DNA of 64,000 nucleotides, taken from assembly GCF_029351045.1 (NCBI RefSeq), contig NZ_JARKIN010000002.1, forward strand, positions 1 to 64,000, in the 5' to 3' direction. Origin of the DNA: Streptomyces sp. WMMB303 (GTDB lineage Bacteria; Actinomycetota; Actinomycetes; Streptomycetales; Streptomycetaceae). This document shows, one piece after another, positions 1 to 8,156 of the stretch (position 1 is the stretch's first letter; the number at the start of each line of letters is the position of its first letter). Made by a program: the position numbers and the translations under genes. The notes beneath the pieces are model-generated. The model was given only the letters and a program-made list of their open reading frames with translations, had not been told where the DNA came from and did no database searches.

Positions 1-945
1 CATGGTGAACCTGGTGGTGCGCTCGACGAGGGTTCCGATTGCCGAGCGTTTCAGCCCGATGATGAGGTCGCCCTCCCAGTGCCCGGGAACGGCGCGGTCC
101 TCGGCCTCGGCGGGACGCTCGCTGAGGAGGACCTTGTCGGTGACGTGGGCCCACGCCTTCTGCCGGCCGCGAGCCCGGGGAACACGCAGCGCCCGTCCGG
201 TGCGCAGACAGGCCACCAGCTCGCGTTTCAGCGCGCCACGTCCCTCGACGTAGAGCGCCTGGTAGATCGCCTCGTGGCTGATGCGCATGTCCTCGTCGTT
301 GGGGAACTCGATGGGTAGGCGTCGCGCTATCTGCTCCGGGCTCCATGCTGTCACCCAGCCTCTGTCCCCGCGGTGCGGTTTGTTGCGCCCCTTCCAGGCC
401 GGGCCCTCGGGGCCGACACGGTTGCCTCCGGCGTCGGTGACGTCCCCTGACAGACGGGCCTGGACATAGACTCGCAGTCTTGGATTGTCCACGAGCTTGG
501 CTGTCTTCGGGCGCCGGGCCCGGCGTTCAGCGTGCCACTGCGCGGTCGAGGCCCGGTAGTCCAGCGTGTAGGTCCGAGTGGAGGCATTGCGCCGTAGCTC
601 ACGGGAGACAGTCGACGGCGCCCGTCCGAGCCTGCGGGCGGTCTCGCGGACGCCGGCGCCCTGGGCATGCCAGACAGCGATGTCCTCCCGTTCTCGAAAC
701 GACAGGTAGCGCCCGGACACTTCATCAGGAAGACACGGATTCACGCCGCCAGCGTGCCGGAACCAGCGGAACCCCACCGGCCCGGACACCCCCGCAGCAC
801 TGCACGCAACCTCGGTCTTGGCACCCCGAGCAATCTCCGTCCAGAACCTGACCCTGTCCTCACGCCAGGCCACCGACGGCCTGCCCGGCGACGGCATCAA
901 CCCCCGGTACGCACGAACCTGCTTGTGCCGTTCCACAGCACCCAT
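1..945 (-). CDS. IS30-family transposase, C-terminus cut by window edge
   Basis: Reading leftward from ATG 945 the frame stays open for 315 codons to the first base of the window, so the protein is incomplete at its C-terminus. An N-terminal HTH region (around residues 75-105, with a REREDIAVW and STVSRELRR pattern) is followed by the IS30 catalytic core beginning GHWEGDLIIG near residue 288, whose Asp is the first DDE residue. The family is normally 380-460 residues, so about 80-130 residues and the last catalytic residues lie outside. An in-frame stop at 961-963 limits any longer start. The element has inserted into an IS3 relic that begins at about 988. Confidence 0.9.
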   Translation of the reverse strand, partial: MGAVERHKQVRAYRGLMPSPGRPSVAWREDRVRFWTEIARGAKTEVACSAAGVSGPVGFRWFRHAGGVNPCLPDEVSGRYLSFREREDIAVWHAQGAGVRETARRLGRAPSTVSRELRRNASTRTYTLDYRASTAQWHAERRARRPKTAKLVDNPRLRVYVQARLSGDVTDAGGNRVGPEGPAWKGRNKPHRGDRGWVTAWSPEQIARRLPIEFPNDEDMRISHEAIYQALYVEGRGALKRELVACLRTGRALRVPRARGRQKAWAHVTDKVLLSERPAEAEDRAVPGHWEGDLIIGLKRSAIGTLVERTTRFTM

Positions 946-987
946 CGCTCCACCTTCCGATCAAGGTGTTGCGACGATCAGTTGAAT
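1..987 (-). mobile_element. IS30-family element, right end
   Basis: The junction with the interrupted IS3 transposase frame lies at about position 988. The sequence GGTGTTGCGACGATCAGTTG just before it resembles terminal repeats of streptomycete IS30 elements as I remember them. The other end is outside the window, so the inverted repeat and target duplication cannot be checked. Confidence 0.6.
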
Positions 988-1268
988 CCGTCCAGTACAC
1001 CAGCCGTGAATTCGCCGAACTCGCCGACAGCTTCGGCATCCGGCTGTCCGTCGGCCGCACCGGCCAGTGCTGGGACAACGCGCTGGCCGAGTCGTTCTTC
1101 GCCACCCTCAAGAGGGAACTTCCCTGCGACAGCCCATGGCCCAGCAAAGCCACCGCACACGCCGCGATCTTCGAATGGGTCGAGAGCTGGTACAACCTCA
1201 AACGCCTGCACAGCAGCCTCGGCTACCGAACCCCCGCCGACTACGAAGCCGCCACCACAGCGGCCTGA
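988..1268 (+). pseudogene. IS3-family transposase (OrfB) C-terminal fragment
   Basis: The plus strand encodes about 93 residues of the end of an IS3-type rve integrase. It starts abruptly at VQYTS and includes GQCWDNALAESFF, LKRE and the closing LHSSLGYRTPADYE. The conserved sequence upstream of VQYTS, including the first catalytic Asp, is missing because the IS30 element interrupts the frame at this point. A likely terminal repeat of the IS3 element follows at 1284-1308, and directly beyond it lies the truncated ATPase copy. The fragment cannot make an active transposase. Confidence 0.85.
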
Positions 1269-1310
1269 CCACCACACCGACGGTGTCCGTCAAAGCGGAA
1301 CAAGCTCATT

Positions 1311-1723
1311 TTGCCCACTCCCAGCTGGCCGAACACACATCCGATCCCACGGGCTGCAACTGTGTGCCCAATGGCCTCCACCATCGCTGTGACCGCTCCG
1401 GTCGGGACGAGGCGCGCTCCAGGCACGGACAGCCGCACCCCACCGCGTAGGGGCTGGACGGCGTTCTGGTCCGGCACATGCGGGGACGGTGATTCCGTGC
1501 GAGCGTCGGCTGTGGACGCGACGCCGCCCGGGCGCAGCATCCCGAGTTCGGCCAGGGCTCTTGCGAGTCGGTCGGTTTCCTGCGGGCCCAATGATCCGCT
1601 GCCCATCGCGAGTGCGGTATTGAACTGCCTGCGTACGTTTCGCCGGGCCTGCCCCTGCGCGACCAGCGCATCCCATTCCGTCTTGAACGAGTCCAGTGCC
1701 AGTTCCAGCTCGTCCGTCCCCTG
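1311..1723 (-). pseudogene. Truncated copy of the TniB/TnsC-like ATPase gene
   Basis: This stretch is a close copy of 6529-6937, the first half of the intact ATPase gene. It encodes the same blocks: DELELALDSFKTEWDALVAQ, NVRRQF, LARALAELGMLRPG, VQPLRGGVRLSVPGARLVP and IGCVFGQ. The copy stops exactly in the Walker A motif (GVGK, then unrelated residues), where the right end of the IS3 element abuts. There is no start codon context in front of the copy; similarity ends at about 1720. It is a disrupted paralogue, not a working gene. Confidence 0.85.
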
Positions 1724-1780
1724 CGGGCCATGTGCACAGGAATGAGCAATCCCGTGACAGCCGCCCACCAGCGTGCTAGC

Positions 1781-2849
1781 TGTTCTGTCTCGGGAGGTTG
1801 TGGACGGGTGATGCAGGTCTCGGCTGAGGGATCTTGAACGGGTGAGGGCCTTCCGGGTTCGGTGTGGATTGCGACGTCTACACCGACCAGAAAGGCCCTC
1901 GTGCCCCACCGTAATGCACCCCTGACCGAGACCGGACGTCTGCGTCTGGCCCGTTGCGTGGTCGAGGACGGCTGGCCGCTCCGGCGGGCTGCCGAACGCT
2001 TCCAGGTCTCGCCGACCACGGCTCAGCGGTGGGCTGAGCGCTACCGGCTGCTGGGCGAGGCCGGGATGACCGACCGCTCCTCGCGTCCCCGTCACAGCCC
2101 GCGGCGGACGCCGACACGGACCGAGCGAAGGATCATCAAGGTCCGCCTCCTGCGCCGGTGGGGCCCGGCCCGCATCGCGCACCTGCTGGACCTCGTGCCC
2201 CAGACCGTGCACCGCGTGCTGACGCGGTTCGGGCTGGCCCGGCTGACCCATCTGGACCGTGCGACCGGCCGCGTCATACGCCGCTACGAACGCGAACATC
2301 CCGGCGAGCTCGTCCACGTCGACATCAAGAAACTGGGCAACATCCCCGACGGCGGCGGCCACAAGGTCCTCGGCCGCCAGGCCGGCCGCAAGACCCGCAA
2401 GAACGCCGGCTACAGCTACATCCACACCGCCGTCGACGACCACTCCCGCCTCGCCTACAGCGAGATCCACACCGACGAGAAGAAGGACACGGCCACCGGC
2501 TTCTGGGCCCGGGCACACGCCTACTTCACCAGCGTCGGCATCACCGTCGAACGCGTCCTGACCGACAACGGCGCCTGCTACAAGTCCCACACCTGGCGCG
2601 ACACACTGGCAGCGGCCGGGATCACCCACAAGCGAACCCGGCCCTACCGGCCCCAGACCAACGGCAAGGTCGAACGCCTCAACCGCACCCTGCTCGACGA
2701 ATGGGCCTACGCCCGCCCCTACCGGTCAGAACAGGAACGACGCGACGCGTTCCCGCAGTGGCTGCACACCTACAATCACCACCGCGGACACACCGCACTC
2801 GCAGGCAAACCACCCGCCAGCCGCGTCCCCAACCTCACAGAGCAATACA
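1781..2849 (+). mobile_element. Complete IS481-family element with 6-bp target duplication
   Basis: The element starts TGTTCTG and ends with ACA. The imperfect terminal repeats also share GAGGT about 14-18 nt inward. It is flanked on both sides by GCTAGC (1775-1780 and 2850-2855), which fits the NCTAGN targets reported for this family. The transposase stop codon TAG lies in the right copy of the duplicated target, so the gene ends outside the element proper. Confidence 0.85.
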
Positions 2850-2854
2850 GCTAG
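1901..2854 (+). CDS. IS481-family DDE transposase
   Basis: A 317-residue transposase starting at GTG 1901, where family members normally begin (PHRNAPLTETG); a longer in-frame reading exists but adds residues not seen in the family. Residues 1-110 hold a helix-turn-helix region (RRAAERFQVSPTTAQRWAERY). The rve domain follows, with catalytic Asp in HVDIKKLG, Asp in VLTDNGACY and Glu in NGKVERLNRT, so it looks intact. It cuts and joins DNA ends in transposition. Both terminal repeats and a target duplication surround it, so this is probably a fairly recent, functional insertion. Confidence 0.92.
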   Translation: MPHRNAPLTETGRLRLARCVVEDGWPLRRAAERFQVSPTTAQRWAERYRLLGEAGMTDRSSRPRHSPRRTPTRTERRIIKVRLLRRWGPARIAHLLDLVPQTVHRVLTRFGLARLTHLDRATGRVIRRYEREHPGELVHVDIKKLGNIPDGGGHKVLGRQAGRKTRKNAGYSYIHTAVDDHSRLAYSEIHTDEKKDTATGFWARAHAYFTSVGITVERVLTDNGACYKSHTWRDTLAAAGITHKRTRPYRPQTNGKVERLNRTLLDEWAYARPYRSEQERRDAFPQWLHTYNHHRGHTALAGKPPASRVPNLTEQYS

Positions 2855-2855
2855 C

Positions 2856-3302
2856 CAGCCGATGACAGCCGTCTGGTCACCCCATGACAGCCACCAGCAC
2901 GAGAAAAAACGACGGCCTACAGGCCAACAACCCGTCACCCCCGGCTGACACCCAACCCGCTGCCACCACACCCCCAACTCACACGCCGGATCGCAGGAGC
3001 GTCCGCGCCCCAGCACGCATCCAGGCAAAAACCACCAACGCCTGCAGAAGATCCCTACCGATCGACAGCAACTCGCTGACCAGGTCAAACGTCAGGCTGG
3101 AAGGGGCTCACTCTGACTCGAAATGCCGCCCTGTGCATGAGCGTACGGAAACCTTGACTCAAGATACTGTTGTGTTCGCTTCAGCGAGTTCTGGCAGGAG
3201 GAGACGTGCGATGAGCTGCGCCTTTTGCGGTGCCCTTCACAGTTCGCCGGGACTGATGGGAAGAATCGCGCCGATAGCGGCAGGCGTGGTCGGGAGGCCC
3301 AG
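2856..3302 (+). other. No supported gene
   Basis: About 450 bp between the IS481 element and the signalling gene. Short open frames exist on both strands but lack a convincing ribosome-binding site, codon bias or recognisable motif. Two short related stretches (TGACAGCCGCCCACCAGC on the left of the IS481 element, TGACAGCCACCAGC at 2884) suggest eroded repeats. Confidence 0.4.
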
Positions 3303-5753
3303 GTGACCCGGGATGACGACCGTTTGCGTCGTGATCTGCTCGCGAACTCTTCGGACCTTGATGAGAACGCGCTGCTGCGGCTGGCTTTGCAGCACATTGT
3401 GGTGGCCCTCGGAGGGCTCGGCGGTCTGGCACATGTGGTCGAGTCGGAGGAGGGCGGCGGCTCTCTACGTTTGGTGGCCGCAACGGGCCTTCCTGCGACA
3501 GTCGTGGGGGGCTGGGAAGATCTGCGGCTGGATGAGGCGGCTCCTGGACAGGCCGCCCTTCATCGAGAGCCTGCTTGGGCTGGGACTTGGCCTTCTCCCA
3601 CGGGCGGGGACTCGGAGAGCATGCCCATGGGCTGGGGGGCCGTGGGTGCGTTCTCCGTACCACTGCTGCTTGAAGACCGTCTGATCGGGACCATCTCCAC
3701 TTTGCTGGGCGGAGAGCCGCCGCCGGATCGAAAGAAGTATGCGGCGGAACTTGCCTCGGTGGTCGGCCGCAGGCTGGAAGAGGTCGAGACGGAGTGCGCA
3801 GGCCGGCCGAGGGTTTCGCGCGATCGCTATGGGCCCGAAGAGCGTCGTCGGGCGTTGGCTACCGTTCAGGTCGGCACCTGGGAGTGGGAGCAGGCCACCG
3901 GTGTGAGAATGGACGACATCGGTGAAGCACTGGTGGAGCTGGCAGGGCTGACGCCCTACAGCTGGGACCACATGCCCGAGACATGGCTGGCGCGCATTCA
4001 CCCCGATGACCGTACGGCGGTCCTGGAGGAAACCAGACGTGCGGTGGACACGGGGGAGACGCGGGCGCTCGAGTATCGCGTACTTGATGCCAACGGCCAG
4101 GTTCATTGGGTGGAACAACGGGGCCAGTATTTCCATTCTGAGGAGAGTACGACCGGAAGGGCGTACGGCACCCTGGCGGACGTCACGCTGCGTCGCGGCA
4201 AACTGGAGTGGCTGACCACTCTTCAGGAACTGCACCCGGACCCTGTTTTCGCGATGTCCATGGACAATCGGGTGGCTTGGGGCAACATGGTCATGCGCAA
4301 CCAAGGCGCAGCCCGGGGTGTGACCATCGTGGGTGCGGTGCCCTGGGAGGTGGATGAAGCGCTAGCGGGGCTGGGGCTGCAGGAAATGTTGGCACGTGCT
4401 CGCGCCGCCGGCGGGACTGCCATCACCCATGAGCTCCAGATCTTGCGAGAGCCGGAGACAGGCTCGATGGTGGCCTACTCCGCGCGCGCCGCCCAGGTCG
4501 GCGAGTACGTCACGGTCATGCTCGAAGACATCACCGAACGTAAGCGTGCCGAAGAAGTCGAACAGGCGCGCGCTCAGGAGCTGTGGCGGTCCCTCAAGCC
4601 CAAGGCTCTGCCTCGCCTGGTGGCGGTCTCCGTCGCCGCTCGCCATTCGGCCGGCGGTTCCACCGACATCGGAGGTTCCTGGTACGACGCCATTCAGCTG
4701 TCCGGTGGGCGGGTGGCACTGATCAGCGGCAGCGTGACGGGCGGTGGACTCAGTGAAGCCATCACCATGGGACAGTTGCGTGCCACAGTGGCGGAACTGA
4801 CTGCCCTGGACTACCCGCTGGCTGAACTGATGGCGCGACTTGGGGAGAGCGAGGTCGTCACCTCAGCCCTCGCCGGAGATCTCCAGGCACAGCTCTTGCT
4901 CGCTCTGTACGACGCCACGACCGGATCGCTGTCTATGGTCAGCGCGGAACACCCGCCTCCTGTCCTGGCGGCCCCGGCCGAGTCGGCCAGACTTCCCGAC
5001 CTGCACGGCGGGCCGGGGTTGGGCGCCTCACCGTTGGCCTACGAGATCTCCCATGCCGATGTGCCGTCAGGGTCCCTGCTGGCCCTCTCGACGACGGGAT
5101 TCACCGGGACGCAGACCGAGGCTGAACATCTGCGTCCAGAGGTCGCGCGGCTACTGGAGCGCACCCTCTCCCTCGGAAGCGTCCCTCCTCTGGAGGATGC
5201 CTGCGACGCTCTCGCAAACCTGGCGGAAGACGAGACAACCACAGGGGAGGCCTCGGTGCTTCTCGCTCACCTGGATCGCGTTCCCTCGGATCGGGTGGCC
5301 GCTTGGAACCTTCCTTGGGATCCTCAATCTGCCGGCAGCGCCCGCAAGAAGGTTCTGGCCCAGGTCTGTGAGTGGGGCGAGGAGGAGCTGGCGTTCACCG
5401 CCGAGCTTGTGGTGAGCGAGCTGATCGGCAATGTGATCCGTCACACCGAGCAGGGGCCTGTGCGACTGCGTCTCCTCCATTTGGGTCAGGACCTTGTTAT
5501 CGAGGTCTATGACGGCAGCCAATCCATGCCCCATATGCAGCCCATTCGGCTCATGGAGGAGAGCGGCCGAGGGCTGATGATGATCGGGGAGATGGCAGCG
5601 GCGATGAACGGTGGCTGGGGCGCTCGTTACACCCAGGACGGAAAATGCATCTGGGTCAGACTTGGACAGGCCGACGACAAGAGAGCCGACCCGGGACCCG
5701 CGGTCACCTCTCTGCTGTCAGCACTGGACGAGACCATGGCGACGTCGGAGTAG
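3303..5753 (+). CDS. GAF-PAS-(pseudo)PP2C-HATPase regulator, SpoIIE/RsbU-like
   Basis: An 816-residue cytoplasmic signalling protein starting at GTG 3303, with GGGAGG just upstream. Order: a GAF-like sensor (about 10-180), a PAS domain with a PAC-like end (about 190-330), a second PAS-like segment (about 335-430), a SpoIIE/PP2C phosphatase fold (about 440-650) and a C-terminal anti-sigma-type HATPase (about 690-790). Such proteins dephosphorylate anti-anti-sigma factors and/or phosphorylate them. The kinase half is complete: ELVVSELIGNVIRHT and ESGRGLMMI are present. The phosphatase half is not: the usual GGDWYD is IGGSWYD (near 457), GDVMGHG is GSVTGGG (near 475) and TDG is STTG (near 595), so the metal-binding Asp residues are gone. 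I infer a pseudophosphatase used for sensing or binding. No partner sigma gene lies nearby. Confidence 0.85.
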   Translation: MTRDDDRLRRDLLANSSDLDENALLRLALQHIVVALGGLGGLAHVVESEEGGGSLRLVAATGLPATVVGGWEDLRLDEAAPGQAALHREPAWAGTWPSPTGGDSESMPMGWGAVGAFSVPLLLEDRLIGTISTLLGGEPPPDRKKYAAELASVVGRRLEEVETECAGRPRVSRDRYGPEERRRALATVQVGTWEWEQATGVRMDDIGEALVELAGLTPYSWDHMPETWLARIHPDDRTAVLEETRRAVDTGETRALEYRVLDANGQVHWVEQRGQYFHSEESTTGRAYGTLADVTLRRGKLEWLTTLQELHPDPVFAMSMDNRVAWGNMVMRNQGAARGVTIVGAVPWEVDEALAGLGLQEMLARARAAGGTAITHELQILREPETGSMVAYSARAAQVGEYVTVMLEDITERKRAEEVEQARAQELWRSLKPKALPRLVAVSVAARHSAGGSTDIGGSWYDAIQLSGGRVALISGSVTGGGLSEAITMGQLRATVAELTALDYPLAELMARLGESEVVTSALAGDLQAQLLLALYDATTGSLSMVSAEHPPPVLAAPAESARLPDLHGGPGLGASPLAYEISHADVPSGSLLALSTTGFTGTQTEAEHLRPEVARLLERTLSLGSVPPLEDACDALANLAEDETTTGEASVLLAHLDRVPSDRVAAWNLPWDPQSAGSARKKVLAQVCEWGEEELAFTAELVVSELIGNVIRHTEQGPVRLRLLHLGQDLVIEVYDGSQSMPHMQPIRLMEESGRGLMMIGEMAAAMNGGWGARYTQDGKCIWVRLGQADDKRADPGPAVTSLLSALDETMATSE

Positions 5754-5773
5754 TGTCACGGCGGAGGAAGGCA

Positions 5774-5806
5774 ACGGGCCCGATGTCGTGACGGCATCGG
5801 GCCCGT
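5774..5806 (+). terminator. Rho-independent-type terminator
   Basis: Perfect 12-bp stem (ACGGGCCCGATG / CATCGGGCCCGT) with a 9-nt loop, 20 bp after the stop codon of the regulator gene. No T-run follows, as is usual in streptomycetes. Confidence 0.8.
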
Positions 5807-5922
5807 GCGGGGAGGGAGTGGGAAGGCTGGGCGGCCGTACGTTCCCCGGAGGGGCGTGAGCGCTCCTTCTCTTGCTCAGTGTCAGCAGCGTCGACAGGGT
5901 GGGGAGTCGGTTCGCGTGCCCT

Positions 5923-7002
5923 TCATGGGTAGGTCCTCAGCCGTGCGCATGCTTGTTCGATCATGGTGCGGTCTACGTGTGTCCGGGAGTTGCGTTGGAC
6001 GAGGGCGTAGAGGTGTGAGGTGATCTTCGCCCAGGTGCGGAAGTTCCCGTGGGCCACGGTGGAGTCGGCCCACGCGATGTCCGCGGGTTCCGCGTCGGCC
6101 CACACGTCGTGGAACTCGGTCAGCGTCTCGGTGAGCTGGTCCGGTTCCAGTCCTGCGGTCTGGTGCCAGGACAGCACTCTGGAGCTCACGGCTGGGACGT
6201 TGTCGATCGCCTGCTCTGCTGCCGCTCCACACAGCACCAGCGCGGCGGCTGTGTCGGGTTCGTCCCACAGCAGTCGCAGGTAGTCCAGCAGCGGGGGTGA
6301 GAGGCGTTGTGCGTCGTCGAGGAAGAGCACACCAGGTTGCTGAAGCGTCTCCTTGAGAGCGCTATCGGCCGCCTGTGGGGAGCGTGCCAGGGATGCCGTC
6401 GGCAGACCGCATGCCTCCAGCAGGCATTCACGCAACTGGGGTAGGTCGGGCCGTACGGCGACGACCGCTCGCCAGGCCGGCGTCTGCGATGGCAACAGGT
6501 CCAGAGCGTGATGGGCGGCCACTGTTTTGCCCACTCCCGGCTGGCCGAACACGCATCCGATCCCACGGGCCTCAACCGTGTGCCCGATGGCCTCCACCAT
6601 TGCGGTGACCGCGTCGGTTGGGACGAGACGTGCTCCGGGCACGGACAGCCGCACCCCACCCCGTAGGGGTTGGACGACGCTCCGGTCCGACACGGCAGCG
6701 GGCGGCTGATCCGTCCGGGCATCGGCCATGGGCGTGCCCTCGCCCGGGCGCAGCATTCCCAGCTCGGCCAGGGCTCCTGCGAGCCGGTCGGATTCCTGCG
6801 GGCCGAGTGAGTCACTGCCCACCGCGAGTGCGGAGTTGAACTGCCTGCGTACGTTTCGCCGAGCTTGTCCTTGTGCGACCAGCGCATCCCATTCCGTCTT
6901 GAACGAGTCCAGCGCCGATTCCAGCTCGTCCGTCCCCGGCGTGAAGGACCACGGTACCGGGGGCTTTTCCAGGTGCTCGGTGTACGCCTCGCCGTCGGTC
7001 AT
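5923..7002 (-). CDS. TniB/TnsC-like AAA+ ATPase
   Basis: A 359-residue ATPase whose ATG at 7002 overlaps the stop of the gene upstream (ATGA). The N-terminal 130 residues are mostly helical. The AAA core has Walker A GQPGVGKT (near 165) and Walker B VLFLDDAQRL (near 245), followed by a sensor region CGAAAEQ and a C-terminal helical lid. This arrangement matches ATPases that deliver targets to DDE transposases (TniB, TnsC, IstB/MuB class). No full-length transposase partner of the Mu/TniA type is seen nearby, so it is either an orphan or used for something else. A second copy, broken at Walker A, lies at 1311-1723. Confidence 0.75.
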   Translation of the reverse strand: MTDGEAYTEHLEKPPVPWSFTPGTDELESALDSFKTEWDALVAQGQARRNVRRQFNSALAVGSDSLGPQESDRLAGALAELGMLRPGEGTPMADARTDQPPAAVSDRSVVQPLRGGVRLSVPGARLVPTDAVTAMVEAIGHTVEARGIGCVFGQPGVGKTVAAHHALDLLPSQTPAWRAVVAVRPDLPQLRECLLEACGLPTASLARSPQAADSALKETLQQPGVLFLDDAQRLSPPLLDYLRLLWDEPDTAAALVLCGAAAEQAIDNVPAVSSRVLSWHQTAGLEPDQLTETLTEFHDVWADAEPADIAWADSTVAHGNFRTWAKITSHLYALVQRNSRTHVDRTMIEQACARLRTYP

Positions 7003-7274
7003 CGTGCGGCCTGGCAAGCCGCCCCTGGCACTTCGTCCAGGTAGCCGTCGTCGTGTCCGTCGATGACGTTGCCGAGGTGATCGGCCAGGCCCCGGGGGTC
7101 GTGGAGTGTCAGTGCTATCTGCAGGAACTCCTGGTACGCCTGCACGTCCTGCTCACTCATCTCTTTTGCTGTGAGTCTCTTCCAGAAGGCGCTTTCCTCA
7201 GCGAGCCGTGAGAACAGTTCGGCACGTGTGAGCTGATCAAGATCCGCGCGCTTCAGGTGCCGAACGGGCGTCAT
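6999..7274 (-). CDS. Small protein coupled to the TniB-like ATPase
   Basis: A 91-residue protein read from ATG 7274, chosen because AGGAGG lies 8 nt upstream; a longer frame without a ribosome-binding site extends upstream. It is helical and charged (RADLDQLTRAELFSRLAEE, KEMSEQDVQAYQEFLQIALT) with an acidic Asp/Gly-rich end. I recognise no family. Its stop codon overlaps the ATPase start, so the two are translationally coupled and probably work together, for example as an adaptor or regulator of the ATPase. Confidence 0.7.
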   Translation of the reverse strand: MTPVRHLKRADLDQLTRAELFSRLAEESAFWKRLTAKEMSEQDVQAYQEFLQIALTLHDPRGLADHLGNVIDGHDDGYLDEVPGAACQAAR

Positions 7275-7535
7275 TGTCAATCCTCCTGCTGATGCGCATG
7301 GTGCCGGGGGAGTCCTGTTGTCCGAGCGCGTTGCTCCAGCAGCTGCTTGTGGGGGATTGCCGGAGTGGCGTTGCTCGCTACTCGCCACACCCAGCTCTCG
7401 CTGGTCTGACCGACCCAACTGCGTTGTCAAAGACCTAGTTGGGGGCAGCGTGACGGGTATTTTGAGTGTGCCAGGGGGTAGTTCTGGGAGCCAGTGAAGC
7501 ATGACACAGATGGGTAACAGGTGATGCCAGAGGGT

Positions 7536-8156
7536 TTAGCGGGTGTCGGCGGTGTGGGCTCTTCGTACCAGTTTTCGCACGTGTCGGCTGAGACTGCTGT
7601 TCTCTCCGCTGACTGCGACGAGCATGCCGAGGAGTTGCCTACTCAGAGCGATCCGGGTGGTGGCGTCGGTGATCTCGGTCCAGTGCCGTACCGCACGCTG
7701 GGCGCTGGCGCGTGTGATCGTGTGATGGATGCCCCATGTGGCGCTCTGGAGTTGGGTCACATGCAGGTCCCAGTGGGTTGCTGCTTCAGGGTCGCCTTGT
7801 AGGCGGGCGATCCAGCCGCGTAGTTCGCGGACGCTGATGGTGTGGGTGTGGGCGGGTCCGTAGGCTGAGGTGGCTTCCTGGTCGAGGCGTTCGGCCTGGG
7901 CGGCTGCCCAGGCCAGCCGTTGGGGGTCGTGAGGTGGTGTGAAGGTCGAGGTGATGGCCGCGACCCGTTCGCGGTACTCCTCCGGGGGAGGTGGGGGGTG
8001 CTGGGTTTGCGTGCTCTCCTGCGTTGCTGCGGGGGTGAGCATGGGGTAGGCCGGTTCACTCGACAGGCGGGCTGGGTTCGGGGGGGCAGATGTGTCGCTT
8101 ACCCAGAACTGCGCGGAGACGACTCCCCAAGGGGCGAAGTGCGGTTCTTCCGTCAC
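7536..8156 (-). CDS. Conserved hypothetical protein of the conjugation region
   Basis: A 206-residue protein starting at GTG 8156, which overlaps the stop codon of the peptidoglycan hydrolase gene (GTGA), so the two are co-transcribed. Residues 1-75 are Pro/Gln-rich and probably disordered. The rest is helical, with ERLDQEAT, HTISVRELRGWIARLQG and a His/Arg-rich tail. I recall similar genes next to transglycosylase genes in streptomycete conjugative elements but cannot name a domain. There is no signal peptide or membrane segment, so it is likely cytoplasmic. Confidence 0.65.
   Translation of the reverse strand: MTEEPHFAPWGVVSAQFWVSDTSAPPNPARLSSEPAYPMLTPAATQESTQTQHPPPPPEEYRERVAAITSTFTPPHDPQRLAWAAAQAERLDQEATSAYGPAHTHTISVRELRGWIARLQGDPEAATHWDLHVTQLQSATWGIHHTITRASAQRAVRHWTEITDATTRIALSRQLLGMLVAVSGENSSLSRHVRKLVRRAHTADTR

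Noticed and set aside
1241..2629. Long minus-strand open frame over the IS481 element
   Set aside because: Only its last part matches the ATPase; the rest is antisense to the transposase and arises from GC-rich codon structure.
7415..7470. Possible transposon end near GTTGTCAAAGACCTAGTTGG
   Set aside because: No matching inverted copy was found on the other side of the TniB-like pair.
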